A stretch of DNA of 64,000 nucleotides from Stappia sp. ES.058 (lineage in GTDB: Bacteria > Pseudomonadota > Alphaproteobacteria > Rhizobiales > Stappiaceae). Under the pieces are notes generated by a model. The model was not told the DNA's origin and ran no database searches. It saw only the letters and a program-made list of their open reading frames with translations. Shown in pieces: positions 1-9,305 of this stretch. Position 1 is the first letter of the stretch, and every line of letters starts with the position of its first letter. The position numbers and the translations under genes were made by a program. The stretch spans positions 1,674,001 to 1,738,000 of the forward strand of contig NZ_LT629784.1 in the NCBI RefSeq assembly GCF_900105595.1, read 5' to 3'.

Positions 1-121
1 CGGCGGCGGCCGCACATCCAACGGCGAGAAAGACCGCCAGACGCGGATTGCGCGCAAGCGAGCGCACGGGATGCACTGCGTCGGTCTTCGTGCCTGCGGT
101 CTTTTCCGGATGCACCGTCAT
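1..121 (-). CDS. N-terminus of an unidentified membrane protein (cut by window edge)
   Basis: Reading leftwards from an ATG at 121, an uninterrupted frame runs to the window edge. It encodes a polar N-terminus of about 25 residues, then the start of an alanine- and valine-rich hydrophobic segment that looks like a first transmembrane helix. A purine-rich GGAGAG lies about 11 bases upstream of the ATG, which is rather far for a ribosome binding site. The gene would be divergent from the flavin monooxygenase that starts at 321. Too little is present to name it; FtsK-like or transporter N-termini are possible but unproven. Confidence 0.4.
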   Translation of the reverse strand, partial: MTVHPEKTAGTKTDAVHPVRSLARNPRLAVFLAVGCAAAA

Positions 122-320
122 GGTCGGCTGCACTCTCCATCCTTGCCTTGCACAGCGCATTCGCCGCGTGGTGTATTCCCAGGCCCGCTTTACCATTACC
201 GCCGGCGGATCCGGATACGAATGCCTACGGATGCGACCATATGCGCGCGGTGCAATCTTGCAATATCCTCAGCGCGCGTCATCTTGTCGACAACAGTCGA
301 CCCTCGGCATGGAGATCCTC

Positions 321-1568
321 ATGGCCAAACGCGCAAGCGCCGCCAAGACAGACACGCCCGCAGCACCGACCGAGGTGGATGCCGCCGTTGTCGGCGCCGG
401 TCCCTCGGGCATGGCGATGGCGCTTCTCCTCGCCCGCCACGGCTTCAGGACCGCGCTTATCGCGCCGGAGGCGATGGCGGGCGACGATCGCACGACGGCC
501 CTGCTGGAATCCTCGGTCGAAATGCTGCGCACGCTTGATCTGTGGGAGGCAATCGAACCGCATACGGCGGCGCTCCGCCACATGCGCATCGTCGACGGTA
601 CGGGACGGCTGATCCGCGCGCCCGAAGTGGTGTTCGATGCCTCCGAACTGGAACTCCCCGCCTTCGGCTACAACATCGCAAATCTCGATCTCAACCGCGA
701 ACTGGCGAAGGCCTGCGCCGAGACGCCCGAACTCCTGCGAATCGATTCGAAGCTCGCCTCCCTCGTAACGGCAGGAGGTCACGCGGAACTGACGACCGAA
801 GCGGGAGACACCGTAATCGCGCGCATCGCGATCGGCGCGGACGGACGCAAGTCCATGGTTCGCGAGGCGGCCGGGATCGCCGTCAAGGACTGGCGCTACC
901 CGCAGTCGGCGCTGGTGCTGACTCTGGAGCATGGCGTTCCGCACCACAATCATTCAACGGAGTTCCACACGCCGTCCGGGCCCTTCACGCTCGTCCCGCT
1001 GAAGGGCCGCAAGTCCTCGCTCGTTTGCGTGGTCTCGCCCGAAGATGCGGCCTATCTCGCCGACCTTGACGACGCGGCACTGGGGCTTGAACTGGAACGC
1101 CGTGCGGCCTCGGTTCTCGGCAAGATGACGATCGTCGGCAAGCGGCAGATCTATCCGCTTGGCGGATTGACCGCGCGCACCGTCGCCGACAATCGCTGCG
1201 CCCTTGTCGGGGAAGCCGCGCATGTGTTTCCGCCAATCGGCGCACAGGGGCTCAATCTCGGCCTGCGCGATGTCGCGGCCCTCGGCGAGATGCTCGTCGC
1301 CGCACGCCGGCGGGGTGAGGATATCGGCGCAAGCGGTGCCCTTCAGGCGTATGAGCGGGCCAGGCGCCCGGATATCGCGACGCGCACGACCGCGGTCGAC
1401 CTGCTTAACCGCTCGCTGCTGAGTGATCTTCTCCCCGTTCAGGCGCTTCGCAGCGTCGGGCTGTATCTCGCAGGCCGGGTCTCGCCGCTTCGCAGGCTCA
1501 TGATGCGCGAGGGGATCGCCCCGATGATGGCTCGGCCCCGGCTGATGCGCGGCCTGTCGCTGCGATAG
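321..1568 (+). CDS. FAD-dependent monooxygenase, UbiH/UbiF/Coq6 family
   Basis: This 415-residue flavoprotein belongs to the class A aromatic hydroxylases that act in ubiquinone ring hydroxylation. The N-terminal Rossmann dinucleotide motif GAGPSG is at residues 25-30. The second FAD/NADPH motif GADGR is near 172-176. The third motif, usually GDAAH, reads GEAAH near 297-301, followed by PPIGAQGLNLG, which is typical of the family. The start at 321 was chosen because GGAG at 311-314 sits seven bases upstream; an ATG at 309 is possible. The next gene converges from the other strand. Which ring position it hydroxylates cannot be told, because UbiH, UbiF and Coq6 paralogues look alike. Confidence 0.85.
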   Translation: MAKRASAAKTDTPAAPTEVDAAVVGAGPSGMAMALLLARHGFRTALIAPEAMAGDDRTTALLESSVEMLRTLDLWEAIEPHTAALRHMRIVDGTGRLIRAPEVVFDASELELPAFGYNIANLDLNRELAKACAETPELLRIDSKLASLVTAGGHAELTTEAGDTVIARIAIGADGRKSMVREAAGIAVKDWRYPQSALVLTLEHGVPHHNHSTEFHTPSGPFTLVPLKGRKSSLVCVVSPEDAAYLADLDDAALGLELERRAASVLGKMTIVGKRQIYPLGGLTARTVADNRCALVGEAAHVFPPIGAQGLNLGLRDVAALGEMLVAARRRGEDIGASGALQAYERARRPDIATRTTAVDLLNRSLLSDLLPVQALRSVGLYLAGRVSPLRRLMMREGIAPMMARPRLMRGLSLR

Positions 1569-1581
1569 TCCCGGCCCGGGA

Positions 1582-2664
1582 TCAGTCCGGATCGATCGCG
1601 CCAGCCCTGCCGCGGAACGCGCGATCAATGGGCACGATCGTCGCCGGGATCGGCGTGTCGTCCGCATCCGCTGTGAAATCGAACAGTCCGCGCTCCAGGA
1701 AATGCGGGTCGCGGAACGCGTCTTCCAGCGTGGCGAGAGGCGTCGCACAACAATCGGCGCCGGCCAGCACGGGCACCCATTCGGCCGCCGTCCGGCTGGC
1801 GATCCGCTCAGCCATGGCCGCGGCACAGGCTTCCGAATCGCGCCGGTCGTCGCGATGGAGATCCGGCAGTTCAACAGCGTCGCACAGCGCTTGCCAGAAC
1901 TTGTCTTCCAGCGCGCCGACAGCAATGAGATGACCATCGGCCGCCGGATACAGTCGGTAGCGCGGCGAAGCCCCTGTCAGCAGATCTGCTCCGTTTTTCG
2001 GTGCATGACCGAGCGTCGTCAACTGAGCCTGCGCGAAAAGCGCGAAGGTGAACATCGCGTCGCACATGGCAATGTCGAGCCGGCTTCCCTTCCCCGTCCG
2101 GTCGCGCTGAAGAAGCGCAAGCAGGATGTTGATCACCGCGGGAAAGCTGCCACCGCCGATATCGGCGAATTGCGCCGGCGGCAGAACCGGCGCATCGAAC
2201 GAACCGCGAGACAGGGCCAGCAGCCCCGTCAAGGCCATGTAGTTCAGGTCGTGGCCGGCCTCCATCGCGCGCGGTCCGGACTGGCCGAACCCGGTAATCG
2301 AGCAATGGATCAGGCGCGGATTGCGTGCGCACAGCTCATCGGCACCAAGGCCGAGACGCGCCATCACGCCGGGTCGGAACTGCTCGACCACAATGTCGGC
2401 CGCATCGGTCAGCTCCAGAATGCGCGCGCGGGCATCTGCCGCCTTGAGATCGAGTTCCAGGCAGCGTTTCCCACGATTGAGCATGGCGTAAAGCGTACCG
2501 ACGTCGCCCGATTTCGGCGGAAAGAAGCGCATGTCCTCCCCGCCCGGCCGTTCGATCTTGATCACGGTGGCGCCGGCCTCCGCGAGCATGAGCGTGGCCA
2601 GAGGCCCCGGCAGCAACGTGCTGAAATCGATCACCGTAAGGCCCGAGAGCGGTTGATCGTTCAT
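1582..2664 (-). CDS. Alpha-methylacyl-CoA racemase-like / family III CoA-transferase
   Basis: This 360-residue CaiB/BaiF-family protein acts on acyl-CoA esters in the cytoplasm. The N-terminal segment with LPGPLA and the KIERPGGED motif near residues 36-44 is typical of the family. GHDLNY at 137-142 and the aspartate of FADIGGG (about D168) correspond to the histidine and aspartate used by alpha-methylacyl-CoA racemases, so the racemase branch is favoured over formyl- or succinyl-CoA transferase. The start lies 13 bases after the stop of the AEC permease gene at 2678, so the two genes are probably one transcript. The substrate is unknown. Confidence 0.8.
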   Translation of the reverse strand: MNDQPLSGLTVIDFSTLLPGPLATLMLAEAGATVIKIERPGGEDMRFFPPKSGDVGTLYAMLNRGKRCLELDLKAADARARILELTDAADIVVEQFRPGVMARLGLGADELCARNPRLIHCSITGFGQSGPRAMEAGHDLNYMALTGLLALSRGSFDAPVLPPAQFADIGGGSFPAVINILLALLQRDRTGKGSRLDIAMCDAMFTFALFAQAQLTTLGHAPKNGADLLTGASPRYRLYPAADGHLIAVGALEDKFWQALCDAVELPDLHRDDRRDSEACAAAMAERIASRTAAEWVPVLAGADCCATPLATLEDAFRDPHFLERGLFDFTADADDTPIPATIVPIDRAFRGRAGAIDPD

Positions 2665-2677
2665 GGCCGAACCTCAT

Positions 2678-3631
2678 TCAGTTGAGTGGCAGGAGCCCTT
2701 CGGTGATCAGATAGATGAAGGCGGAAACGGTGACCGTGGAGGCGATGGTGCCGATCAGGATCGCGCTCGACGCCCGCTGGACGTAGACGTTGTACTGCTG
2801 CGCGATGACGAAGACATTCGCCGCCGGCGGCAGACACGCCATCAGCACGGCGGTCGCGACCCAGGCCGGGTCGAAACCGCCGACCCAGTTCAGCAACAGC
2901 AGCACGATGATCGGATGAACCACCAGCTTCACCAGAAGCACCACGGGAAGTTCGAGCGGCGTGCGCCCCAACGGCTGAAGCGCCACGGTGACGCCCATGG
3001 CAAACAACGCACAAGGCGCGGCCGCATTGCTGAGGTACGTCAGCAACGTGTCGATCGCCTGCGGCGGCTGGAACTCCACCGCCGCGGCCAGAACGCCGGC
3101 GATGGTTGCGAGGATGAAGGGATGGGTGAAGATCCGCCGCAGGACAGTCACCGCCGTGGAAAGCGGAGGCTCGTTCTCCGTTCCGCCAATCGCCATCATG
3201 AGGGGCGCGAGTGTGAACAGCAGGATGTTGTCGAAGCAGAAGACCAGCGCCGTCGGCACGGCGGCGGCGGGCCCGAGCACGGCGAGCGTCAGCCCCGGTC
3301 CCATGTAGCCGATGTTCGAATAGGACCCGGCAAGCGCCTGGATCGTTGCCTCGGGAATATTGCCGCGCGAGGCAAACACGCCGACACAAAAGGCGACCGC
3401 GAACGCGCAATAGGTCGCAAAGGTCGTGGCCGCCACATACCCGATGTTGGTGAGTTCCTCGATCGGGGTTTTGGCAAGCAGGCGGAAAAACAGCGCCGGA
3501 AGGGCGATGTAGATGATGAAGAACTGCATCCAGGCCAGACCCTCGGCCGGAATCTCCTTCAATTTGCCCGCGGCTATGCCAAGAAAGATCAGGCCGAAGA
3601 AAGGAAGCGCCAGAGAAATTACGTTTTCCAT
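2678..3631 (-). CDS. AEC-family (auxin efflux carrier) permease
   Basis: This is a 317-residue integral membrane protein made almost entirely of hydrophobic helices, about ten in two groups of five with a polar central loop near residues 150-170. Starting with MENVISLALPFFGLIF it fits the AEC family (Pfam Mem_trans), which in bacteria exports or imports small organic acids such as malate or malonate. The start at 3631 is supported by GGAG six bases upstream. It is followed after 13 bases by the CoA-racemase-like gene, which suggests a small organic-acid or acyl-CoA operon, but the transported substrate cannot be read from the sequence. Confidence 0.85.
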   Translation of the reverse strand: MENVISLALPFFGLIFLGIAAGKLKEIPAEGLAWMQFFIIYIALPALFFRLLAKTPIEELTNIGYVAATTFATYCAFAVAFCVGVFASRGNIPEATIQALAGSYSNIGYMGPGLTLAVLGPAAAVPTALVFCFDNILLFTLAPLMMAIGGTENEPPLSTAVTVLRRIFTHPFILATIAGVLAAAVEFQPPQAIDTLLTYLSNAAAPCALFAMGVTVALQPLGRTPLELPVVLLVKLVVHPIIVLLLLNWVGGFDPAWVATAVLMACLPPAANVFVIAQQYNVYVQRASSAILIGTIASTVTVSAFIYLITEGLLPLN

Positions 3632-3783
3632 AGGGGTCTCCAGCGAACCGGGCGGGCGTCGAAAGAACACCCATGTTGCCTTCGTCCCGGCGCTTGGTTA
3701 ATCACCGCAGGCCTAACGGGTTCCCGAATGCGGGTCAACGGCGGCAGGATGCCGCCAGGGGCAAGAGGGTGTTTGCGCGAAAC

Positions 3784-4707
3784 ATGATGGCAGATCGGCA
3801 CTTCAAGGACGCAAGCGGCAGCGTCCGCCCATCATGGGCCCTGCGGCTGAGACATGCGGCCGAATGGGTCGGGTTGTCGGTGGTGCTGGCGCTCTTTCGT
3901 CTTTTGCCGCCAAATGCCGCCGCGTTCCTGATGGGCAAGGCCTGGCGGATCCTCGCCCCCTTCAACAAGCGTCACAAACGCGCCTTGCAAAACCTGGAAC
4001 GTGCCCTGCCCGGCCTTTCCGCGCACCAGCGCGCCGCAGTTGCGCGCAACATGTGGGAAAATCTCGGGCGCATCGCTGCCGAAACTCTCCAGCTCGACAG
4101 GATCGTCGCCGATCCGGACCGTTTCGAATTCGACCTCGATGACGTGAAAGCGACCGTTGGCGAAGGAGGCGCGATTGTCGTGTCGATGCATGCGGGCAAC
4201 TGGGAGGTGACGGCGATGGGCGGGCTTGCTTGCGGGTGGGAGCCTGTGGGGATCTACAAGGCGCTGACGAATCAGCGAACCGAATCCATCCTGCACGGCC
4301 TGCGGGCGAGGCTCTATCCCGGAGGGCTGCTGCCCAAGGGATACGACACCGCACGCAGCCTCCTGGGCATGGCGCGTAAAGGCGAGCGCATTGCCATGCT
4401 GGCCGATCTTCAGGATCGCCGGGGGATCGTGGTTCCGTTTTTTGGCAACAACGCCTATGCGACGCTGTTTCCGGCTTCCATCGCCTGTGCCGCAAAGGTC
4501 CCGATAATCGCCTGCCGCGTTGTCCGCCTGCCCGGGAGCCGCTTTCGCATCGAGGCTCGTGTCGTTGAATTCGAACGCACCGGAGAGCGAAAACGCGATG
4601 CGGAAAACGCGACCCGCGCTTATCACGCCATGTTCGAGGATTGGATCCGGGAACATCCGGACCAGTGGATGTGGATCATGCGCAAGTGGATGAAAGCACG
4701 CCCTTGA
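3784..4707 (+). CDS. Lysophospholipid/lipid A acyltransferase, LpxL/HtrB family
   Basis: This 307-residue enzyme of the LpxL/LpxM (LABLAT) group probably transfers an acyl chain onto a lipid A precursor at the inner membrane. The catalytic HX4E box is HAGNWE at about residues 136-141. A hydrophobic stretch near 20-45 is the usual membrane anchor. The C-terminal segment ending in WMWIMRKWMK matches the family pattern WxWxxRRW. The start is uncertain: ATG codons at 3784 and 3787 both lack a strong ribosome binding site, and an in-frame upstream extension to 3673 exists. Its neighbours are not lipid A genes, so a role in ornithine-lipid or other acylation is also possible. Confidence 0.8.
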   Translation: MMADRHFKDASGSVRPSWALRLRHAAEWVGLSVVLALFRLLPPNAAAFLMGKAWRILAPFNKRHKRALQNLERALPGLSAHQRAAVARNMWENLGRIAAETLQLDRIVADPDRFEFDLDDVKATVGEGGAIVVSMHAGNWEVTAMGGLACGWEPVGIYKALTNQRTESILHGLRARLYPGGLLPKGYDTARSLLGMARKGERIAMLADLQDRRGIVVPFFGNNAYATLFPASIACAAKVPIIACRVVRLPGSRFRIEARVVEFERTGERKRDAENATRAYHAMFEDWIREHPDQWMWIMRKWMKARP

Positions 4708-4825
4708 AGGACCGGCAGTCTGTCACCCAAACTCTATATGCACTGCAACAATTTGCGGATAGGCTCGGAAAAACAATCGGAGTCGGACAGTCCCGGCCTC
4801 GACGAACCTGTATCGGGAGGACCCC

Positions 4826-5866
4826 TTGAAGACACCGCGTGCGTTCTACCAGCCTCTTGCGATCGGCGCCCCCGCTCCCTTGCGCGAACTGCCCGTGCAG
4901 CTTGAGCGCATGATCCATTTCGTGCCGCCCCATGTCGAGAAGATGCGCGCCAAGGTGCCGGATCTGATCTCGAAGGTGGATGTCGTCCTCGGCAATCTGG
5001 AGGATGCGATTCCGGCGGACCAGAAGACGGCGGCACGCCAGGGCTTCATCCAGATGGCCCGCGACAACGAGTTCGGCACCACCGGACTGTGGACGCGCAT
5101 CAATTGCCTTAACAGCCCCTGGGTGCTCGACGACCTGATCGAGATCGTGACCGAGGTCGGCGACAAGCTTGACGTTGTCATGCTGCCCAAGGTCGAAGGT
5201 CCCTGGGACATCCACTACATCGACCAGTTGCTCGCCCAGCTCGAGGCCCGTGCGGGGATCACCCGACCGATCATGGTCCATGCGATCCTGGAAACGGCGG
5301 AAGGCGTGAAGAACGTCGATGCGATCGCGACCGCGAGCCCGCGTATGCACGGCATGAGCCTAGGACCGGCGGATCTCGCCGCTTCGCGTGCGATGAAGAC
5401 CACCCGCGTCGGCGGCGGGCACCCGGACTACGCGGTTCTTTCCGACGAGGCAGGCGAAACGGCGCGCACTGCCTATCAGCAGGATCTGTGGCACTATACG
5501 GTTGCAAAGATGGTCGATGCCTGCATGTCGGCCGGTATCAAGGCCTTCTATGGCCCGTTTGGCGATTTCTCCGATTCCGCCGCCTGCGAGGCCCAGTTTC
5601 GCAACGCGTTTCTGATGGGCTGCGCCGGCGCCTGGTCTCTCCACCCCAGCCAGATCGACATCGCAAAACGGGTCTTCAGCCCGGAACCGAAAGAAGTGGC
5701 GTTTGCCTTGCGCATTCTGGAAGGCATGCCGGATGGAACCGGAGCCGTGATGATAGACGGCAAGATGCAGGACGATGCCACCTGGAAGCAGGCGAAGGTG
5801 ATCGTCGATCTTGCACGAATTGTTGCGGCCAAGGATCCGGACCTTGCCGAACTCTACGGTTTGTGA
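4826..5866 (+). CDS. HpcH/HpaI-fold CoA-ester lyase, malyl-CoA-lyase-like
   Basis: This 346-residue TIM-barrel lyase resembles L-malyl-CoA/beta-methylmalyl-CoA lyases, which cleave malyl-CoA to acetyl-CoA and glyoxylate. Visible family features are GNLEDAIP near residue 60 (Mg-binding region), the glutamate of HAILETAEG near 155, the [11 protein letters not shown] segment, and GPFGDFSD followed by WSLHPSQID in the C-terminal half. The start is a TTG at 4826, chosen because a strong GGGAGG (4815-4820) lies five bases upstream and the first in-frame ATG would remove 28 residues. No ethylmalonyl-CoA or serine-cycle genes lie beside it, so the exact substrate is open. Confidence 0.8.
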   Translation: MKTPRAFYQPLAIGAPAPLRELPVQLERMIHFVPPHVEKMRAKVPDLISKVDVVLGNLEDAIPADQKTAARQGFIQMARDNEFGTTGLWTRINCLNSPWVLDDLIEIVTEVGDKLDVVMLPKVEGPWDIHYIDQLLAQLEARAGITRPIMVHAILETAEGVKNVDAIATASPRMHGMSLGPADLAASRAMKTTRVGGGHPDYAVLSDEAGETARTAYQQDLWHYTVAKMVDACMSAGIKAFYGPFGDFSDSAACEAQFRNAFLMGCAGAWSLHPSQIDIAKRVFSPEPKEVAFALRILEGMPDGTGAVMIDGKMQDDATWKQAKVIVDLARIVAAKDPDLAELYGL

Positions 5867-5995
5867 TCCCGAACCCGACCGTTTCACCGGACGCCGGCGC
5901 ACCGGCAAGCAGACGCGGCAGACCGGCGAGGGCAAGGTGACTTGTCACGCGCCGTTCAAAAGCGTATGCGCAGGGCCGTGTGCAATTGAACAAAG

Positions 5996-6325
5996 ATGAA
6001 TATGCGAACCGCGAAATTCATGATCGGTCAGGTCGTGCGTCATCGGGTGTATCCCTTCCGCGGGATCATCTTCGACGTCGATCCGACGTTTTCCAACTCC
6101 GAAGACTGGTGGGAAGCCATTCCCGATGACGTGCGCCCGGCGCGCGACCAGCCTTTCTATCACCTGCTCGCGGAAAACGCGGAAACCGAATACGTCGCCT
6201 ATGTTTCGGAACAAAACCTCATTCCCGACGACACCGGCGAGCCCGTTCGCCATCCTCAGGTCGATGAGATCTTCGAGCAGCAGGACGATGGGTCCTACCT
6301 CCCGCGCGACGTCGACCTGCATTGA
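5996..6325 (+). CDS. hspQ: Heat shock protein HspQ (hemimethylated-DNA-binding fold)
   Basis: This is a 109-residue YccV/HspQ protein. After a short N-terminus, the segment IGQVVRHRVYPFRGIIFDVDPTF (written here only to mark residues 9-31) is the family hallmark, and FYHLLAENAE plus YVAYVSEQNL in the middle complete the small beta-barrel. Enterobacterial HspQ binds hemimethylated DNA and tunes Lon protease. The C-terminal tail here is acidic and ends in DVDLH. The gene is isolated, and a bidirectional hairpin terminator follows at 6389-6424. ATG codons at 5996 and 6002 are both plausible starts. Confidence 0.92.
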   Translation: MNMRTAKFMIGQVVRHRVYPFRGIIFDVDPTFSNSEDWWEAIPDDVRPARDQPFYHLLAENAETEYVAYVSEQNLIPDDTGEPVRHPQVDEIFEQQDDGSYLPRDVDLH

Positions 6326-6385
6326 TGACGTGTCTTGTGAGACGCAGTCGGAATTGCGCCCTGCGATGATCGAACCCGCCAAGAA

Positions 6386-6425
6386 AAAGGCCGCCGGGAC
6401 AAACGCCCCGACGGCCATCTTTTTC
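6386..6425. terminator. Bidirectional intrinsic terminator between hspQ and the IalB-like gene
   Basis: A ten-base-pair stem with one mismatch (6389-6398 with 6407-6416) is flanked by an A-run at 6384-6388 and a T-run at 6418-6424. It can therefore act as a Rho-independent terminator for both converging genes. Confidence 0.8.
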
Positions 6426-6445
6426 TGACGCATATCCTGCCGCGA

Positions 6446-7072
6446 TCAGTTCGCGCCGGTCGCCTCGTTCTGCTTGTCGATCAGCTTCTGGCGAGCCTGT
6501 TCCGCGCGCTTTTGAAGCTCCGACTGGAGCTGCTGCTGCTTTTGCTGAAGCGCGGCCGCGTCGATCGGATCTCCGTCGTAGACCTTCGTGAAGCCTGTCA
6601 GGGTCAACTGGAACGGAACCTGCTTTGCCTGCTGATTAAGCGTCGTGAGGATGAGATTGCCGCCCGCCTTCATCGAATTGACGAAGGCCTCGTCGATCAC
6701 CAGCTCCGAATAGCAGGCGTTCGGGAAGCAGATGCTGTATTTCGCTTCGCTCTGCTTGCCGCCGTCGACCTGGACGCGCAGGCCCGGCTGGATCAGCATG
6801 CCGGGAGGAACGGCCACGAGCAGTGTCTTGCGCGCCTCGCCGGCGATTTCACGAACAGCCACGGATGCAAGGAACTGCCCTGTGTCGGTCCGCAACTCCT
6901 GCGTAACGATACAGATTTCCTTGTTGGACTCCGGGTCCGTGTTGCAGATCTTGACCCAGGGCGTATCTGCCGCCGGTTCAACGGTCTGCGCGGATACGCC
7001 TGTCGCTGCCCCAACCGCCATGGCGGCGGCAAGCGACAGGCCCATCAAATGCTTCTTGAAACCTTCAGCCAT
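6446..7072 (-). CDS. Invasion-associated locus B (IalB) family exported protein
   Basis: This 208-residue protein has an N-terminal signal peptide: a lysine-containing start, a hydrophobic core at about residues 8-28, and SAQ as the likely cleavage site. The mature part has WVKICNTDP, followed by CIVTQELRTDTG and SICFPNACYSE, the paired cysteines and motifs of the Bartonella/Brucella IalB family. The C-terminus is a glutamine- and lysine-rich helix that may form a coiled coil. The start at 7072 is the ATG directly before the signal peptide; the frame is open further upstream but without signal features. It is a periplasmic or envelope protein whose biochemical role is not established. Confidence 0.88.
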   Translation of the reverse strand: MAEGFKKHLMGLSLAAAMAVGAATGVSAQTVEPAADTPWVKICNTDPESNKEICIVTQELRTDTGQFLASVAVREIAGEARKTLLVAVPPGMLIQPGLRVQVDGGKQSEAKYSICFPNACYSELVIDEAFVNSMKAGGNLILTTLNQQAKQVPFQLTLTGFTKVYDGDPIDAAALQQKQQQLQSELQKRAEQARQKLIDKQNEATGAN

Positions 7073-7415
7073 ACAATGCGTCCCTAAGTCCCTGGTGTCG
7101 TTGCAGTGCGCGCGGCGACATTCACCATCTGCACGCACCGAAAATCCTGTCGTGCCAAATGACCACAACCGTGTGCGCAACGAATGCGGCAACACGTTGG
7201 CCCTGATGGTCACGCGCGCATCTTTACAGGCAAGCGCGGCAAATATCCAGAAAGAGACGCGCCGAAACCGCCACACCCGCCGGGAAATACCTCCGCCCCG
7301 ACCCTGGCACTACCCCGAGCGCGGTGATTGCGCCGCTCTCGAGGCCTGCATCTCCCCTCGATTTTTTGACACCTTGTTAACCATACCAAAGTGATTGCAC
7401 GCTAGAAGTGGACGC
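7073..7415. other. Intergenic region between divergent IalB-like and solute-binding genes
   Basis: These 343 bases separate two divergent genes and should hold both promoters. Most of it is ordinary GC-rich sequence without a convincing coding frame. The last 50 bases before the solute-binding gene are AT-richer and contain the CtrA-box-like element listed separately. No RNA gene was recognised. Confidence 0.5.
7366..7384 (+). promoter_or_regulatory. Possible CtrA-binding box upstream of the solute-binding gene
   Basis: The sequence TTGACACCTTGTTAACCAT matches the alphaproteobacterial CtrA pattern TTAA-N7-TTAAC with one mismatch in the left half and the extended right half TTAACCAT intact. 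It ends 31 bases before the chosen start codon. The same TTGACA could instead be a -35 box, although no good -10 follows at the normal spacing. No experimental support is available. Confidence 0.35.
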
Positions 7416-9305
7416 ATGAAGCCAAGGTCACGAAACATGCTACTGATTCCCCACGCGTGGCGCTGCATCCCTTTGGCGGTCTTGATCGCCGCAATGCTGC
7501 CAGCGAACCCTGTTGGTGCGACCGAGCAAGAACCGAAACCGGTTCACGGCATCGCCATGCATGGCGCGCCGGCCCTTCCGGCCGACTTTGACCACCTTCC
7601 CTACGCCAGCCCGGATGCGAAAAAAGGCGGGGCGATCACCTATGGCGTTCAGGGGACGTTCGACAGTCTCAACCAGTTCATTGTCCAGGGCGGAACGACG
7701 ACGGCGCGCGGCCTGCGCGACAATCAATTCGGCGCGCTGGTGTTCGAAAGCCTGCTTGATCGCAACATGGACGAGCCGTTCGCGCTCTATGGGCTTCTGG
7801 CCGAATCGGTGCGCATGCCCGAGGAACGCGACTGGATCGAGTTCACCCTCAATCCGCAGGCGCGCTTTTCCGACGGCACGCCGGTCACTGTCGAGGACGT
7901 GATCTTTTCGTTCGAAATCCTGCGCGACAAGGGGCGTCCGCATTTCCGAGCCCGCTACGCGCGCATCATCAAAATGAAAAAGGTCGGTGAGCGGTCCGTG
8001 CGCTTCGTTTTTGCCGATGGCGCCGACCGTGAATTGCCGCTACTCCTGGGTCTGTCGCCAATCTTCGCCAGCCACACGATCGATCCCGCGACGTTCGACA
8101 AGAGCACCCTGACCCCGCCTGTCGGCTCGGGCCCCTATCTTGTCGCAGAAGTCGATCCCGGCAGCCGGATCGTCTACCGGCGCAATCCCGACTACTGGGC
8201 GAAGGACTTGCCGATCCGCACGGGGCTCTACAATTTCGACGAAGTCGGAATCGAGTATTTCCGCGATGAAAACACCCTGCAGGAAGCTTTCAAGAAGGGG
8301 CTGGTCTCGATTCTTCCCGTCGCCGACCCGGCGCGTTGGGTCACGGGCCTTTCGTTTCCAGCGGTCGATGCCGGCGATGTGTTGAAGGAAACGTTCGAGC
8401 TTGGAACGCCGGCGGGCATGTACGGCTTCGTGTTCAACACACGCCGGCCGGTGTTTGCCGATGTGCGCGTTCGGCGGGCGCTCGCCATGCTGTTCGACTT
8501 CGAATGGGTCAACCGCACGCTCTACTACGACCTATATACCCGCACCGGCGGCTATTTCGACAGTTCGGTGCTCTCCTCGCTCGGGCGACCGGCCAGTGCG
8601 CTGGAACGCGGCCTGCTGGCGCCCTGGATCGAGACGCTTCCCGACGACGTCGTGGACGGAACGTGGCGGCCGACGCAGGCCGACGGGTCGGGGCGCGACC
8701 GCACGGTGCTGCGTGCTGCCGTGACCGGGCTGAAGGAGGCCGGCTACGCAATCGACGGGCGCACGATGAAAGCCGCCGACGGAACACCGCTTGCCTTCGA
8801 GATTCTCGTGGCGACCAAGGATCAGGAGCGTCTGGCGCTTGCCTATCAGCGTGCGCTCAAGGCAATCGGCGTCGAAGCCGCGATCCGCAGCGTCGATGGC
8901 GCCCAGTATCAGCGCCGCCGGCAGACGTTCGATTTCGACATGGTGCTGAACAACTGGCCCGTGTCGCTGTCGCCCGGCAACGAGCAGCGCTATCGCTGGG
9001 GAAGCGCCGCGGCCGATCAGGACGGCTCCTTCAACTACGCAGGCGTTCGCGACCCGGCCGCCGACGCGATGATCGATGCGATGCTTGCGGCGCGTGACGG
9101 CGAGAGCTTCACCGCCGCGGTGCGGGCCTTCGACCGGGTTCTGATTTCAGGCGCCTACGTGGTGCCGCTTTTTCATCTTCCGGAAAAATGGGTGGCACGC
9201 TGGAAGACAATCCTGCGGCCCGAGCGCCATTCGGTGTTTGGGCCGCGCTTCGAAGCATGGTGGGCCGCAGACGGCGGCGAACAGGCTGTGGACGACGCGC
9301 AATGA
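7416..9305 (+). CDS. YejA-like extracellular solute-binding protein (family 5)
   Basis: This is a 629-residue periplasmic binding protein of the peptide/opine SBP family 5. It has an N-terminal signal peptide whose hydrophobic core is at about residues 17-32, ending near PVGA. The mature start HGIAMHGAPALPADFDHLPY is the YejA/microcin C-type opening, and DSLNQFIVQG, TLNPQARFSDGTPVT and GSGPYLV follow as in family 5 proteins. The start at 7416 is preferred over a TTG at 7395 and an ATG at 7437, but the ribosome binding site is weak. No yejBEF permease genes follow. Instead the stop overlaps the next start by four bases (ATGA), coupling it to the adenylate-forming homologue. Confidence 0.85.
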   Translation: MKPRSRNMLLIPHAWRCIPLAVLIAAMLPANPVGATEQEPKPVHGIAMHGAPALPADFDHLPYASPDAKKGGAITYGVQGTFDSLNQFIVQGGTTTARGLRDNQFGALVFESLLDRNMDEPFALYGLLAESVRMPEERDWIEFTLNPQARFSDGTPVTVEDVIFSFEILRDKGRPHFRARYARIIKMKKVGERSVRFVFADGADRELPLLLGLSPIFASHTIDPATFDKSTLTPPVGSGPYLVAEVDPGSRIVYRRNPDYWAKDLPIRTGLYNFDEVGIEYFRDENTLQEAFKKGLVSILPVADPARWVTGLSFPAVDAGDVLKETFELGTPAGMYGFVFNTRRPVFADVRVRRALAMLFDFEWVNRTLYYDLYTRTGGYFDSSVLSSLGRPASALERGLLAPWIETLPDDVVDGTWRPTQADGSGRDRTVLRAAVTGLKEAGYAIDGRTMKAADGTPLAFEILVATKDQERLALAYQRALKAIGVEAAIRSVDGAQYQRRRQTFDFDMVLNNWPVSLSPGNEQRYRWGSAAADQDGSFNYAGVRDPAADAMIDAMLAARDGESFTAAVRAFDRVLISGAYVVPLFHLPEKWVARWKTILRPERHSVFGPRFEAWWAADGGEQAVDDAQ

